This document shows positions 1-8,334 of a stretch of 64,000 bases of DNA, piece by piece. Below the pieces are notes generated by a model. It did not search any database. It had not been told where the DNA came from and saw nothing but the letters and a program-made list of their open reading frames with translations. Each line of letters begins with the position of its first letter. Positions within the stretch are counted from its first letter, which is position 1. Location of the stretch: contig NZ_MDZC01000057.1 in NCBI RefSeq assembly GCF_001816165.1, positions 1-64,000 of the forward strand. Direction: 5' to 3'. The DNA is from Hymenobacter glacialis (GTDB lineage: Bacteria > Bacteroidota > Bacteroidia > Cytophagales > Hymenobacteraceae). Both the position numbers and the translations under genes were made by a program.

Positions 1-39
1 AAGATGCTTCGACAAGCGGGCTCCGGATAAAGCATGACC
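1..39. repeat. Partial copy of the GTCATGCTGAGC-type inverted repeat
   Basis: The first bases carry AAGATGCTTCG and, further on, AGCATGAC. These match the right arm of the repeat family seen complete at 12010-12099, 46048-46149, 48460-48558 and 57251-57342. The left arm would lie before the window, so this is probably a copy cut by the window edge. Confidence 0.45.
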
Positions 40-89
40 GCCTTTTTAGCTACGGTTGCGTGATTACTTTGTCTGGGCAACCGACGGCG

Positions 90-141
90 TATCACAAAAG
101 AAGAGGCCCTGCTTGTGAGCAGGGCCTCTTCTTTTGTGATA
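90..141. terminator. Strong hairpin terminator downstream of the 194-1093 gene
   Basis: A perfect 24-bp stem (90-113 pairing with 118-141) has a TGTG loop and a GC-rich core flanked by A/T-rich ends. Read on the minus strand it follows the stop of the gene at 194-1093. The A and T runs on both sides would let it work in either direction. Confidence 0.75.
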
Positions 142-193
142 GCTGAGATTATACTATGGAAGTGCTGAAGAGCATAGGCTGCAAAGCAGTACC

Positions 194-1093
194 CTACTTA
201 ATCATGTCCACTTCGGCCTTAATCATGGCGTTGTAGCGCCGGCCCTGGCCGTTGGCCAGCGTGAGCAGGTTCCAGCCCTTGCCGATGGTGTAGCTCCAGG
301 TGCGGCTTTCCTTGTACTCGAAGGTAGGCCGCATAATCTGGCCGTAGGGCGTGTAGTTGTCCATGAAGTTGGTGGTGTAGAACTTGTCGCCGCCCACAAT
401 CCATTCCATGGCCACAAAGAAGCCTTCTTCCGGAGCAGCAATGTTGTAGGTGCTCAGGTCGATGGTGTACCATTCGCCACCGCGGGAAGCCGACACCACT
501 ACGTTTTCGGTGAGCAGGTCGGTGTTGGGGGCGTTGTAGTTGCCATCGGCTTTGTAAATGCGAACGCGGAACGGCTCACGGGGAAAGCCGTTTTCGCCGA
601 TGTAGAACGACACCGTGCGCACGTTGCCAAGTTTCTTCTGCTTGTCGTTTTTCACGAAGAAAGCGTACTGGCTGCCGGGCAGGCCCTGAATCATGCCTTC
701 GCCGGGGCTATTGGACTTGGAGCCGAGCTCCAGGTTCTTCAGCTTGCCACCTTTTACCATCACGTTGTCGAGAACCACCGTGCGCTTCTTGAGCTCAATG
801 ATAAGGTCTTCGGTGCTGCCACGCTTGATGAACACAGCGCTACGCTCGTAGCCCAGAGTCATCACAATCAGGGAGTCCTGGCTGTTTTTTTCCAAGCCAG
901 CCAGCTGAAAATAGCCGTACTCATTGGTAAGAGCGCCGGTCCCTTCCTCGCGCAGGCCAATGGAAGCAAAGGGAACAGGGTCTTTGGTTTTGGCATCTAC
1001 CACGCGGCCCGTAATACGGTTTTCTTGCGCCCAGCTAAGTGCGGGCAATAGCAATAGAACCCATAAAGCAAGAAAATGTAAGCGTTTCATCAT
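194..1093 (-). CDS. Secreted CarboxypepD_reg-like domain protein (paralogue A)
   Basis: A 299-residue exported protein of unknown function. Residues 1-22 form a signal peptide ending in SWAQ. Residues about 25-110 look like a carboxypeptidase-regulatory-like beta-sandwich (ITGRVVDAKTKDPVPFASI, then GALTNEYGYFQL), the fold that also starts SusC/TonB-dependent receptors, but no TonB plug or barrel follows. The last roughly 175 residues form a separate domain (from GEGMIQGLPGSQYAFFVKN to AEVDMIK) that I do not recognise. The same two-part protein is encoded at 3269-4168, with the C-terminal part about 85 percent identical by eye and the N-terminal part only about half identical. Probably periplasmic or surface-located; that is inference from the signal peptide and fold. 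Confidence 0.8.
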   Translation of the reverse strand: MMKRLHFLALWVLLLLPALSWAQENRITGRVVDAKTKDPVPFASIGLREEGTGALTNEYGYFQLAGLEKNSQDSLIVMTLGYERSAVFIKRGSTEDLIIELKKRTVVLDNVMVKGGKLKNLELGSKSNSPGEGMIQGLPGSQYAFFVKNDKQKKLGNVRTVSFYIGENGFPREPFRVRIYKADGNYNAPNTDLLTENVVVSASRGGEWYTIDLSTYNIAAPEEGFFVAMEWIVGGDKFYTTNFMDNYTPYGQIMRPTFEYKESRTWSYTIGKGWNLLTLANGQGRRYNAMIKAEVDMIK

Positions 1094-1125
1094 TGTCGAA
1101 AATAATATAATGAATGGTAGACTGG

Positions 1126-1133
1126 CAAATTTA
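1126..1133 (-). promoter_or_regulatory. Bacteroidota -7 box ahead of the 194-1093 gene
   Basis: On the minus strand the bases read TAAATTTG, an exact match to TAnnTTTG, 33 bases before the start codon. No clear -33 TTTG was identified. Confidence 0.5.
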
Positions 1134-1654
1134 CAAATTCTCTGTCATTATATCGCCATCTCTGAGTAATGAGCGTAGTAAATGATTTACTGGTAGCAAA
1201 ATAAAAACACAGCCGTAACGAATGTGCTGTGATTTTATTTCTATTAATCTATGCTATAGCTGTTTTGTTTGGCTAATTATTACTAAGCTAACGACATGAC
1301 TGTTACAATAAAAAGGGCGTGGGAAATCGCCGTGAGCTTATGGATGGGGGTTTTTTGTCCTACTGTGAGTTAAAGTCGTTCAGCTAAAAAACTTTCCCCT
1401 TATTTTTCTTTGACTTTGTACTAGTGCCTGGTATTGCGGGGGGCTGCCCGTCCCCTGGAATAGGATTATAATGCGGTGGAGTGTAGCGCCGGCGGGCTCC
1501 TATGGCATCGCGAAATATGCATCGGCAGGCACAGGCCTGCAGGAGGTACACGCAAAACATAGCTAACCCTAACGGTGTGGGACGCACGTGGCGGGGAGCG
1601 CACCAAAATGCTCGCGGCGCCTACCTAATCCCTCTGGAGCTGCTTCTGGCTACG

Positions 1655-1713
1655 CATCGCCGCCGGCATCAATGCAACAACCTCATCTTGTTGCATTGAT
1701 GCCGGCGGCGATG
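1655..1713. repeat. Perfect 26-bp inverted repeat with 7-nt loop
   Basis: Arms 1655-1680 and 1688-1713 are exact reverse complements around the loop CCTCATC. The arms contain GCCGCCGGCATCAATGCAAC. No T-run follows, so it is not a classical terminator. The right arm covers the expected -33 position of the promoter at 1720, which suggests a regulatory or structural role. Confidence 0.8.
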
Positions 1714-1727
1714 AGTGCGTACCTTTA
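1696..1727 (+). promoter_or_regulatory. Probable promoter of the 1761 hydrolase gene
   Basis: TACCTTTA at 1720-1727 matches TAnnTTTG at seven of eight positions, and a TTG at 1696-1698 lies 21 bp upstream, the usual -33/-7 spacing in Bacteroidota. The TTG is inside the right arm of the hairpin at 1655-1713. Confidence 0.45.
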
Positions 1728-1760
1728 GGGTGCCATAATTCAATTTAATGCGGTTATAAG

Positions 1761-3161
1761 ATGATGAGGGGTTTGATTTCGGTTCTCGTGCTGTTGTGCT
1801 TGCTGTGCAATGGGAGCACGGAAGCCAGTGCAGGTACGCCCAGAGCAGAAGGATTTTCTTTGGGAGGAATATGGAAGGGAAGCCTGCCATTGCTAGGTGG
1901 CGAGCTGGATGTAACCATCAGCATCGTGCCGCTGGCAAACGGCAGGTATTTCGCGGCTTTGGATGTGCCCGCCCAAAAAGTAGGCCGCATGCCCACCGAA
2001 ATCACGGTGCGTGGCGATTCGGTGCTGATGCGGATGCCAGCGGCTGGTAGCCGCTACGCCGCCCTGCTTGATACCGTTAAACGCGAGATGGTGGGCGTGT
2101 GGACCCAGGCCGGCGTACAGTCAAAAGTGCTGCTGCGCTACTCGCCGATGCCCACTACCTCGGGCCCCGGTACCCGCTTGGCGCCACCGTACCGCGAAGA
2201 GGAAATCGTGTTCACCAACCCGATGTCGCGCCTGAACCTGAGCGGCATGCTGACGGTGCCAGCCGGGCCGGGCCCTTTTCCGGCCGTGGTGCTGGTGAGC
2301 GACCTGGGCGCGCAGGACCGCGACGGCACCGTGGGCAACTACCACATGATGGGCTCGCTGGCCGACTACCTCACCCGCCGGGGCATTGCCGTGCTGCGCT
2401 ACGACGACCGTGGCGTGGGCCAGTCGGAGGGCAGCACCGAAACGGCTACCACGCAGGCCCTGGTGAGTGATGTGCAGGCGGCCGTCAATTTTCTGCGCGC
2501 GCGGATTGAAATCAACATCAGCCGCATTGGCGTGATAGGGCACGGCGAGGGCGCCAACGTGGCCCTGCTCGCGGCTGGCCAGCCATTGCCGCCCGCCTTT
2601 GTGGTATCGTTGGCGGGCTACGGCCTTACCGGGCAGCAAACGCTGCTGGAACAGCAAGTGGCGCTGCACAAAGCCAGCAAGCTGAGCCCTGCGCTGGTAC
2701 AGGCCGCCTACGAGCGCAAGCGCACCATGTACGACATCATTCGGCTGACCGCCCCGGCGCAGGCTCTCTCCATTGTGAGCAACATGCTCCGGCAGGACCA
2801 GCCCGCCCTTGATGCCTCGGCTGCACAGGCCGCCGCCCGGCACCTCCTCACCCCGTGGCACCGTTACTTCCTGTCCTTCGACCCAATTGAGCAGCTCGAC
2901 CAGATACGCTGCCCGGTGCTGCTGCTGAGCGGTACCAGCGACCTGGAAGCTCCGGCGGACCTGCACCAAACCCAGTTGGAAAAGGAGTTGCGCAGCTTCA
3001 ATCACAGCACCACCGCCAAGCGGCTGCCTGGAGTAAACCACCTGTTCCAGCCGCCCAAAACGGAGTGGACCCTTATGAATGGGGAAATGAAGCCATTGTT
3101 TTCGGCAGTTGCCCAGGAAACGATGCGGGAATGGATAATGGGGCTGATGGTAAAGAAATAA
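1761..3161 (+). CDS. Exported alpha/beta hydrolase (S33 type) with nucleophile Ser replaced by Gly
   Basis: A 466-residue protein with a signal peptide (about residues 1-25), an N-terminal beta-rich domain of about 110 residues and a C-terminal alpha/beta hydrolase domain from about residue 140. Family landmarks are present: the oxyanion region after VVLVSDLGAQDRDG, the acid in SGTSDLEAP (Asp394) and the histidine in VNHLFQPP (His427). The nucleophile elbow, normally GHSEGG in this family, reads GHGEGA, so residue 262 is glycine. The fold should be intact but serine-hydrolase chemistry should not work unless another residue substitutes. A bidirectional terminator follows at 3188-3232. Confidence 0.85.
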   Translation: MMRGLISVLVLLCLLCNGSTEASAGTPRAEGFSLGGIWKGSLPLLGGELDVTISIVPLANGRYFAALDVPAQKVGRMPTEITVRGDSVLMRMPAAGSRYAALLDTVKREMVGVWTQAGVQSKVLLRYSPMPTTSGPGTRLAPPYREEEIVFTNPMSRLNLSGMLTVPAGPGPFPAVVLVSDLGAQDRDGTVGNYHMMGSLADYLTRRGIAVLRYDDRGVGQSEGSTETATTQALVSDVQAAVNFLRARIEINISRIGVIGHGEGANVALLAAGQPLPPAFVVSLAGYGLTGQQTLLEQQVALHKASKLSPALVQAAYERKRTMYDIIRLTAPAQALSIVSNMLRQDQPALDASAAQAAARHLLTPWHRYFLSFDPIEQLDQIRCPVLLLSGTSDLEAPADLHQTQLEKELRSFNHSTTAKRLPGVNHLFQPPKTEWTLMNGEMKPLFSAVAQETMREWIMGLMVKK

Positions 3162-3187
3162 GGCCTCTTTTGTTGATGATTGGGTTC

Positions 3188-3232
3188 AAAAACAGAGACG
3201 CCCCGCTTGGGAGCGGGGCCGTCTCTGTTTTT
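3188..3232. terminator. Bidirectional terminator between convergent genes
   Basis: An A-run, the stem AACAGAGAC plus CCCCGC with its complement, and a T-run form a symmetrical hairpin between the stop codons of the hydrolase (plus strand) and paralogue B (minus strand). It can serve both genes. Confidence 0.8.
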
Positions 3233-3268
3233 GTTGCGCTGGGCCTGTCCGGCCCAGGCGGGACAGGC

Positions 3269-4168
3269 TTACTTAATCATGTCAACCTCGGCCTTAATCA
3301 TGGCGTTGTAACGCAGGCCCTGACCGTTGGCGGCGGTAATAAGGCTCCAGCCTTTGCCCATGGAGTAGTTCCAGGTGCGGCTCTCTTTAAACTCGAAGGT
3401 GGGCCGCATAATCTGACCGTAGGGCGTGTAGTCGTCCATGAAATTGGTAGCGAAGAACTTGTCGCCGCTCACCACCCATTCCATGGCCACAAAGAAGCCT
3501 TCTTCGGGCGCCATGATGTTGTAGGGGGTGAGGTCGACGGTGTACCACTGGCCGCCCTGGGGCGCCGACACCACTACGTTTTCGGTGAGCAAGTCGGTGT
3601 TGGGGGCGTTGTAGTTGCCATCGGCTTTGTAGAGACGCACGCGGAATGGCTCGCGGGGAAAGCCGTTTTCGCCGATGTAGAACGACACCGTGCGCACGTT
3701 GCCGAGGCGTTTTTTCTTGTCGTTTTTCACGAAGAAAGCGTACTGGCTGCCGGGGAGGCCCTGAATCATGCCTTCGCCCGGGTTGTCGCTTTTGGCGCCC
3801 AGGCCCAGGTTTTTGATTTTGCCTGCCTTCACCACCACGTTGCCCAGGGCCACGGCCCGCCGGGGCACCTCAATGGTCAGGGTGGGCAAGCTGGCACCCC
3901 GCTTCACCAGCACCGCCTGGCGTGCATAGCCCAGCGCGGTTACGATGAGGGAGTCGGTGGCATTCTTGGTAGGGGCCGGCACCATGAACTGCCCGTGCTC
4001 GTTGCTGAGCGCACCAATCTGCTCGTTTTTCAGTCCGACAGAGGTGAACGGCAGGGGTTCTTTCGTGTCTTTATCCACAATAACTCCCTTGATTTGAAGC
4101 TGCTGAGCCCAACCGGAAGTTGTAGTACTGACTATGAATAATACTATGAGGAGTAAGCGCATTAACAT
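3269..4168 (-). CDS. Secreted CarboxypepD_reg-like domain protein (paralogue B)
   Basis: Same architecture as the protein at 194-1093: signal peptide ending in SGWAQ, carboxypeptidase-regulatory-like sandwich (IKGVIVDKDTKEPLPFTSV, GALSNEHGQF), then a domain of about 175 residues almost identical to paralogue A, both ending in AEVDMIK. The open frame extends to 4192, but the -7 box at 4190-4197 shows transcription starts downstream of that, so I take the ATG at 4168; the ATG at 4162 is also possible. Function unknown; the strongly conserved C-terminal domain is probably the working part. Confidence 0.8.
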   Translation of the reverse strand: MLMRLLLIVLFIVSTTTSGWAQQLQIKGVIVDKDTKEPLPFTSVGLKNEQIGALSNEHGQFMVPAPTKNATDSLIVTALGYARQAVLVKRGASLPTLTIEVPRRAVALGNVVVKAGKIKNLGLGAKSDNPGEGMIQGLPGSQYAFFVKNDKKKRLGNVRTVSFYIGENGFPREPFRVRLYKADGNYNAPNTDLLTENVVVSAPQGGQWYTVDLTPYNIMAPEEGFFVAMEWVVSGDKFFATNFMDDYTPYGQIMRPTFEFKESRTWNYSMGKGWSLITAANGQGLRYNAMIKAEVDMIK

Positions 4169-4189
4169 ATAGGTGCAAGGCAGAGTGCA

Positions 4190-4197
4190 CAAAATTA
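4190..4197 (-). promoter_or_regulatory. -7 box that fixes the start of paralogue B
   Basis: Minus-strand TAATTTTG matches TAnnTTTG exactly. It overlaps the upstream-most possible start (4192), so translation must begin further down, at 4168 or 4162. Confidence 0.55.
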
Positions 4198-4344
4198 CAA
4201 ATTGCCGGCAGAAAGTTATCAGAAAATATTAGCACTGGCAAACCTTGCTTTAATCCAGAAGTGTAATGTGTGCGAATTAGTCGATGAAGTGCACATAATA
4301 CCGGACCAAAAAAACTCTTGGAAGGCGGTAAGCGTTTGGTGGTG

Positions 4345-4352
4345 TACCTTTG
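4345..4352 (+). promoter_or_regulatory. -7 box of the feoA-feoB operon
   Basis: TACCTTTG matches TAnnTTTG and lies 42 bp before the feoA start. A TTG at 4318-4320 is a possible -33 element, with a slightly long 24-bp spacer. I see no Fur box I would defend. Confidence 0.5.
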
Positions 4353-4393
4353 TTTGTATTCTTTCTAAATAAGCTTTCTCCTCTTTCCTGCCC

Positions 4394-4672
4394 GTGGCAT
4401 TCTTCCGCAATTCCTCCCCGCTTGTTGCTGCTGGTGTGGCCGCCCGCCGCACCGCCAAAGACCTGCGTCTGGGCGAAGCCGGGACCATTTGCTGTCTCGA
4501 AGACCCCGAAATGGCGCTCAAGCTGCTGGAAATGGGGTGCGTGCCGGGCGTGCAGGTGCGCCTGAGCGGCCGGGCGCCGCTGGGCGACCCGCTTATGCTG
4601 GTGCTCGGCGACCAGGAATACACGCTGTCGGTTCGGGCCAGTGAGGCCGCTACAATTTTATTGAAAGAATAA
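4394..4672 (+). CDS. feoA: FeoA, ferrous iron transport accessory protein
   Basis: A 92-residue cytoplasmic SH3-like protein that works with FeoB. The core reads AAKDLRLGEAGTICCLEDPE-like sequence followed by LLEMGCVPGVQVRLSGRAPLG, then DPLMLVLGDQEYTLSVRASEA, which is the FeoA order (Leu-x-x-Met/Leu-Gly-x-x-Pro-Gly, then the final strand with LSLR-like residues). The start codon is GTG. FeoB begins 10 bp downstream, so the two are co-transcribed. Confidence 0.88.
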   Translation: MAFFRNSSPLVAAGVAARRTAKDLRLGEAGTICCLEDPEMALKLLEMGCVPGVQVRLSGRAPLGDPLMLVLGDQEYTLSVRASEAATILLKE

Positions 4673-4682
4673 GGCGCAGCGT

Positions 4683-6851
4683 ATGGCGGCGATAGAGAGC
4701 AACCCCGCGACGGCCGAGTCCCTCGCCCCGCTGGCCGGCCCGGCTACCAGCCCGCGGCCGTTGCGCATTGCCCTCATTGGCAACCCCAACAGCGGCAAGA
4801 CTTCGTTATTCAACCAACTCACCGGGCTCAATCAGAAGGTGGGCAACTTTCCGGGCGTGACCGTGGACCGCAAATCGGGCTTTGCGCAGCTCACGCCGGT
4901 GCAGCAGGCCGAGATTGTGGACCTGCCGGGCACGTACTCGCTCTACCCCAAGAGCCTGGACGAGAAGGTGATTACGGACCTGCTCTACGACCGGGCCGCC
5001 GGCAACTACCCCGATTTTGTGGTGGTGACCGTGGACGCCAACAACCTGCGCCGCAGCCTGCTGCTCTTCACCCAGCTCGGCGACCTGGGCCTGCCGGCCG
5101 TGCTGGCCCTGAACATGATGGACGTGGCCGAGCGCCACGGCATCCGCATCGACTTGCCGGCGCTGGAACGGGAGCTGGGCGTGCCCATAATCCCAATGAA
5201 CGCCCGCAAGGGCATTGGCGTGGCGGCCCTCAAGATTGTGATGGCCCAGCGACTGGATGCGGCACCGGAACGCTTCTGGGAGCCCGATGAAACGCTGCTG
5301 CCGCTGGTGCGGCAAATCCGCTACTACTTCGACCTGCACAACGACTACCTGGCCCTGCACTACGCCCAGCAGTACCGCCACATCGGCTTCCTGAGCGCTG
5401 ATGATAAGGCGTACCTGCAGGAGCTGACGCACAAGTACGAGTTCGACGCCACTGCGCGGCAGGCCGCCGAAACCATCGCCCGCTACGGCCGCATCAACGA
5501 AATTCTGCTCGAAACCGTGACGGTGACGCGCACCGAAACCCGCGAGCCGATTAGCAACCGCATCGACAAGGTGCTGACCCACCGCATTGGCGGCTACCTG
5601 ATTTTTCTCAGCATTCTGTTCCTGTTGTTTCAAGCCATTTTTGCTTGGGCGCAGTACCCCATGGATTGGATTGACCAGGGCATTTCGTCCCTGAGTGCCA
5701 CCATTCAGGACAATTTCGACGGGCCGCTGGTGCGCCTGCTCACCGAGGGCGTACTCGCGGGCCTGGGCGGGGTGCTGATATTCATCCCGCAGATAGCCCT
5801 GCTGTTCGGCTTCCTGGCCGTGCTGGAGGAAACGGGCTACATGGCCCGTGTTACGTTCTTGATGGACAAGCTGATGCGGCCGTTTGGCCTCAGCGGCAAA
5901 AGTGTGGTGCCCATGATATCGGGGCTGGCGTGCGCGGTGCCGGCCATTATGGGCGCCCGCACCATCGAGAGCTGGAAAGACCGGATGATAACCATTTTCG
6001 TGACGCCGCTCATGTCGTGCTCGGCGCGCATTCCGGTGTACACGGTGCTGGTGGCGCTGGTGGTGCCCGACCAGGCCGCGTGGGGCATTTTCAACCTGCG
6101 CGGCGTCACGCTCATGGGACTGTACCTGCTGGGTTTGTTTTCGGCCCTGGGCTCGGCCTGGGCGCTGAAAATCGTGCTCAAAGCCCGAGAGCGCAGCTAT
6201 TTCATCATGGAGTTCCCGGTGTATCAGTGGCCGCGCTGGAAAAACGTGGGCTTGACCATCTACCAAAAAGTGCAGGCCTTTGTGATGCAGGCGGGCAAGG
6301 TGATTGTGGCCATTTCGGTGCTGCTGTGGGTGCTGGCCACCTACGGCCCCGGCCAGCAGCAGGAAACCGCCGAAGCCCAGGTGCGCCAGCAGGTAGCCAC
6401 CCAGGGCTGGAACGAGGAGGAAGCCAGCCGCCGCGTGGCCTCGGCTCGCCTCGAGAACTCCTTCGCCGGCTCGTTTGGCCGAGCCCTGGAACCAGCCATC
6501 CGCCCGCTGGGCTACGACTGGAAGATTGGCATTGCGCTGCTCACCTCGTTTGCGGCGCGGGAGGTGTTTGTGGGCACCATTTCCACCATCTACAGCGTGG
6601 GGCAGGACGCCGACATGGGCACGCTGCAAGACAAGCTGCGGGCCGAGAAAGACGAGAACGGGCAGCCGTTTTTCACGTCGGCGCGGGCGTTTTCACTGCT
6701 GGTGTTCTACGTGTTTGCCATGCAGTGCATGAGCACACTGGCCGTAACGTACCGCGAAACCAAAAGCTGGAAGTGGCCCACGGCCCAACTGGTGTACATG
6801 ACCGGGTTGGCCTATGCGGCGGCTTTCGTGGTGTACCAGGTGCTGGCGTAG
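4683..6851 (+). CDS. feoB: FeoB, ferrous iron transporter
   Basis: A 722-residue inner-membrane Fe(II) transporter. The N-terminal G domain shows G1 GNPNSGKT (residues 33-40), G3 DLPGTYSLY and G4 NMMD. Then come the helical spacer and the membrane part with paired Gate domains (SGLACAVPAIMGART, TPLMSCSARIPVYTVL) and a late helix AMQCMSTLAV. The length is normal for FeoB. It pairs with feoA just upstream and takes up ferrous iron under reducing or iron-poor conditions. No FeoC-like gene follows. Confidence 0.96.
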   Translation: MAAIESNPATAESLAPLAGPATSPRPLRIALIGNPNSGKTSLFNQLTGLNQKVGNFPGVTVDRKSGFAQLTPVQQAEIVDLPGTYSLYPKSLDEKVITDLLYDRAAGNYPDFVVVTVDANNLRRSLLLFTQLGDLGLPAVLALNMMDVAERHGIRIDLPALERELGVPIIPMNARKGIGVAALKIVMAQRLDAAPERFWEPDETLLPLVRQIRYYFDLHNDYLALHYAQQYRHIGFLSADDKAYLQELTHKYEFDATARQAAETIARYGRINEILLETVTVTRTETREPISNRIDKVLTHRIGGYLIFLSILFLLFQAIFAWAQYPMDWIDQGISSLSATIQDNFDGPLVRLLTEGVLAGLGGVLIFIPQIALLFGFLAVLEETGYMARVTFLMDKLMRPFGLSGKSVVPMISGLACAVPAIMGARTIESWKDRMITIFVTPLMSCSARIPVYTVLVALVVPDQAAWGIFNLRGVTLMGLYLLGLFSALGSAWALKIVLKARERSYFIMEFPVYQWPRWKNVGLTIYQKVQAFVMQAGKVIVAISVLLWVLATYGPGQQQETAEAQVRQQVATQGWNEEEASRRVASARLENSFAGSFGRALEPAIRPLGYDWKIGIALLTSFAAREVFVGTISTIYSVGQDADMGTLQDKLRAEKDENGQPFFTSARAFSLLVFYVFAMQCMSTLAVTYRETKSWKWPTAQLVYMTGLAYAAAFVVYQVLA

Positions 6852-6921
6852 CGAGGGCGTTGCCTGGTTGGCGCCCGAGCACGCCCGCACAATGAAAGGG
6901 CTTCGCCCAATCAACCACGAC

Positions 6922-6956
6922 TGTCCGGTTATCGCCACAGTGTCCGCAATCGGACA
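6922..6956 (+). promoter_or_regulatory. Tandem TGTCCG operator/enhancer-like sites
   Basis: The perfect palindrome TGTCCGCAATCGGACA sits at 6941-6956. A second TGTCCG starts 19 bp upstream at 6922 with a degenerate second half. Two sites about two helical turns apart, roughly 65-100 bp before a sigma-54-like promoter, are what an NtrC-type activator would bind. The regulator at 14283 is the natural candidate. Confidence 0.55.
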
Positions 6957-7021
6957 AGTTTTTGGTGGGTATTTAGATTGATATTTTACCCAATTAGCTG
7001 AAAAACAGAATTATACACGAA

Positions 7022-7038
7022 TGGCATGACGATTGGCA
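7022..7038 (+). promoter_or_regulatory. Sigma-54-like promoter of the efflux operon
   Basis: The sequence TGGCAT-N5-TTGGCA resembles the -24/-12 consensus TGGCAC-N5-TTGCA: the -24 GG is exact, while the -12 GC is displaced by one base. It lies 35 bp before the adaptor gene. Support also comes from the TGTCCG sites upstream and a sigma-54-dependent regulator in the same gene run. Confidence 0.45.
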
Positions 7039-7073
7039 ATAACTAGTGGAATCATACCCACTACCGCCCGAAA

Positions 7074-8321
7074 ATGGACAGAGCCATTGCCCCATCAATT
7101 CAATCTCAGCGACAGCGGCGCCGCTGGCTGCTGGGGGCGGGCATAGTATTGGCGCTGTTGGTGGCGGTGCTGGCCTTCCGCACGGTTCTAAAACCCAGCA
7201 TCAGCCGCAACGACATTCTGACGGCGCGGGTCGAAACTGGCGATGTGGAAGCTTCGCTCACGGCGGCGGGCACCATTATTCCGGGCCGGGAAGCGGTGCT
7301 AACCAGTCCCATTCAGAGTACGATTCGTCGGGTACCGGTGGCGGTGGGCGACGAGGTGAAGCCCGGCCAAACCATTCTGGAACTGGACAAGGAACTGGCC
7401 AATTCGGCCCTGGCCAAGCTCGACGACGAGCAACTGCGCAACCAGAACAAAAACTCGCAGCTGCAGCTGACCCTGGAACGCAGTCTCAACGACCTGCGGG
7501 TGCAGGCCCAGGTGCAGGCCGTGAAGCTGCGTAGTCTGCAATCGACTTTGCGCGACGAGCAGCAGCTGTTGCAGCTGGGCGGTGGCACTGCCGAAAGCGT
7601 GCGCCAGGCCGAGCTGAACCTGGCCGTGGCCCAACTCGAATCCCAACGCCTGACCCGCCAGATTCAGACCCAGCAGCGCTCCAACACTGCCGATGTGCGC
7701 GAGCTGGGCTATACCGTGTCGATGCAGCAGCGCAGCATTTCGGAGTTAGCCAGCAAGCTGCGGCAGGCCAACATCAGCAGCCAGCAGACAGGCGTGCTCA
7801 CGTGGGTAAACGAGAGCATTGGCGCTACGGTGCAGGCCGGCGACCCGCTGGCCCGCGTGGCCGACCTGAGCAGCTTCCGGGTGCGGGCCACCATTTCGGA
7901 CACCTACGCCGATGCCCTGCACGCCGGCGACCCGGTGGTAGTGCGCATCAACGAAACCGATTTGCGCGGCAGCGTTGCCAGTATCAGTCCGAGTGTGGAC
8001 AAAGGCGTGCTCACGTTTTACGCGCGCCTCGAAACCCCCCGGCACGCGGTGCTACGACCTAACCTGCGAGCCGATGTGTTCGTGGTGACCCGCGCCCACC
8101 ACGGCGTGCTGCGCCTGAAAAACGGCCCGTTTTACCAGGGCGGCAAGGAGCAGGCCGTGTACGTAGTGCAAAACGGCAAGGCCGTGCGCCGCACCGTGCG
8201 CTTTGGCGACAGCAACTTCGACCACGTGCAAATCCTTGACGGCCTGCTGGCTGGCGATGAGGTCGTGGTGTCGGACATGAAAAGCCACGCCGAAACGCCG
8301 GAGCTTCTTATTAAGGAATAA
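7074..8321 (+). CDS. Periplasmic adaptor (membrane fusion protein, HlyD/MacA type)
   Basis: A 415-residue adaptor that links an inner-membrane ABC transporter to an outer-membrane channel. It has an uncleaved N-terminal membrane anchor (about residues 18-38), a lipoyl/biotinyl-like half motif (TSPIQSTIRRVPVAVGDEVK), a long Gln-rich coiled-coil hairpin (about 95-225), the second lipoyl half (GATVQAGDPLARVADL), then beta-barrel and membrane-proximal domains. Next come the TolC gene (about 11-14 bp later), ATPase and permeases, so it belongs to a MacAB-like tripartite pump. The substrate cannot be read from the sequence. Confidence 0.88.
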   Translation: MDRAIAPSIQSQRQRRRWLLGAGIVLALLVAVLAFRTVLKPSISRNDILTARVETGDVEASLTAAGTIIPGREAVLTSPIQSTIRRVPVAVGDEVKPGQTILELDKELANSALAKLDDEQLRNQNKNSQLQLTLERSLNDLRVQAQVQAVKLRSLQSTLRDEQQLLQLGGGTAESVRQAELNLAVAQLESQRLTRQIQTQQRSNTADVRELGYTVSMQQRSISELASKLRQANISSQQTGVLTWVNESIGATVQAGDPLARVADLSSFRVRATISDTYADALHAGDPVVVRINETDLRGSVASISPSVDKGVLTFYARLETPRHAVLRPNLRADVFVVTRAHHGVLRLKNGPFYQGGKEQAVYVVQNGKAVRRTVRFGDSNFDHVQILDGLLAGDEVVVSDMKSHAETPELLIKE

Positions 8322-8334
8322 CAACCGCCCGGTG

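Larger units (their letters stand above)
1094..1760. other. 667-bp intergenic region, AT-rich left part, hairpin on the right
   Basis: This gap separates two divergent genes. The left half (about 1140-1330) is clearly more AT-rich than the flanking genes and holds no recognisable gene. The right end holds a perfect 26-bp-arm hairpin (1655-1713) and the promoter of the downstream hydrolase. A minus-strand open frame at 1384-1587 could encode a 67-residue Lys-tailed peptide with a lipobox-like LLQAC, but its codon choice does not resemble the neighbours and I give it little weight. Confidence 0.5.

Noticed and set aside
1384..1587. 67-residue minus-strand frame with lipobox-like LLQAC and a Lys-rich end
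   Set aside because: Codon choice differs from neighbouring genes, there is no promoter box, and the peptide matches nothing I know. Left as part of the intergenic region.
2121..3041. Long 306-residue minus-strand frame inside the alpha/beta hydrolase gene
   Set aside because: His/Gln/Gly/Ala-rich text typical of the antisense of a high-GC gene; the plus-strand gene has clear domains.
4806..6629. 607-residue minus-strand frame across feoB
   Set aside because: Pure antisense shadow of feoB, rich in His, Gln and Arg, without any domain.
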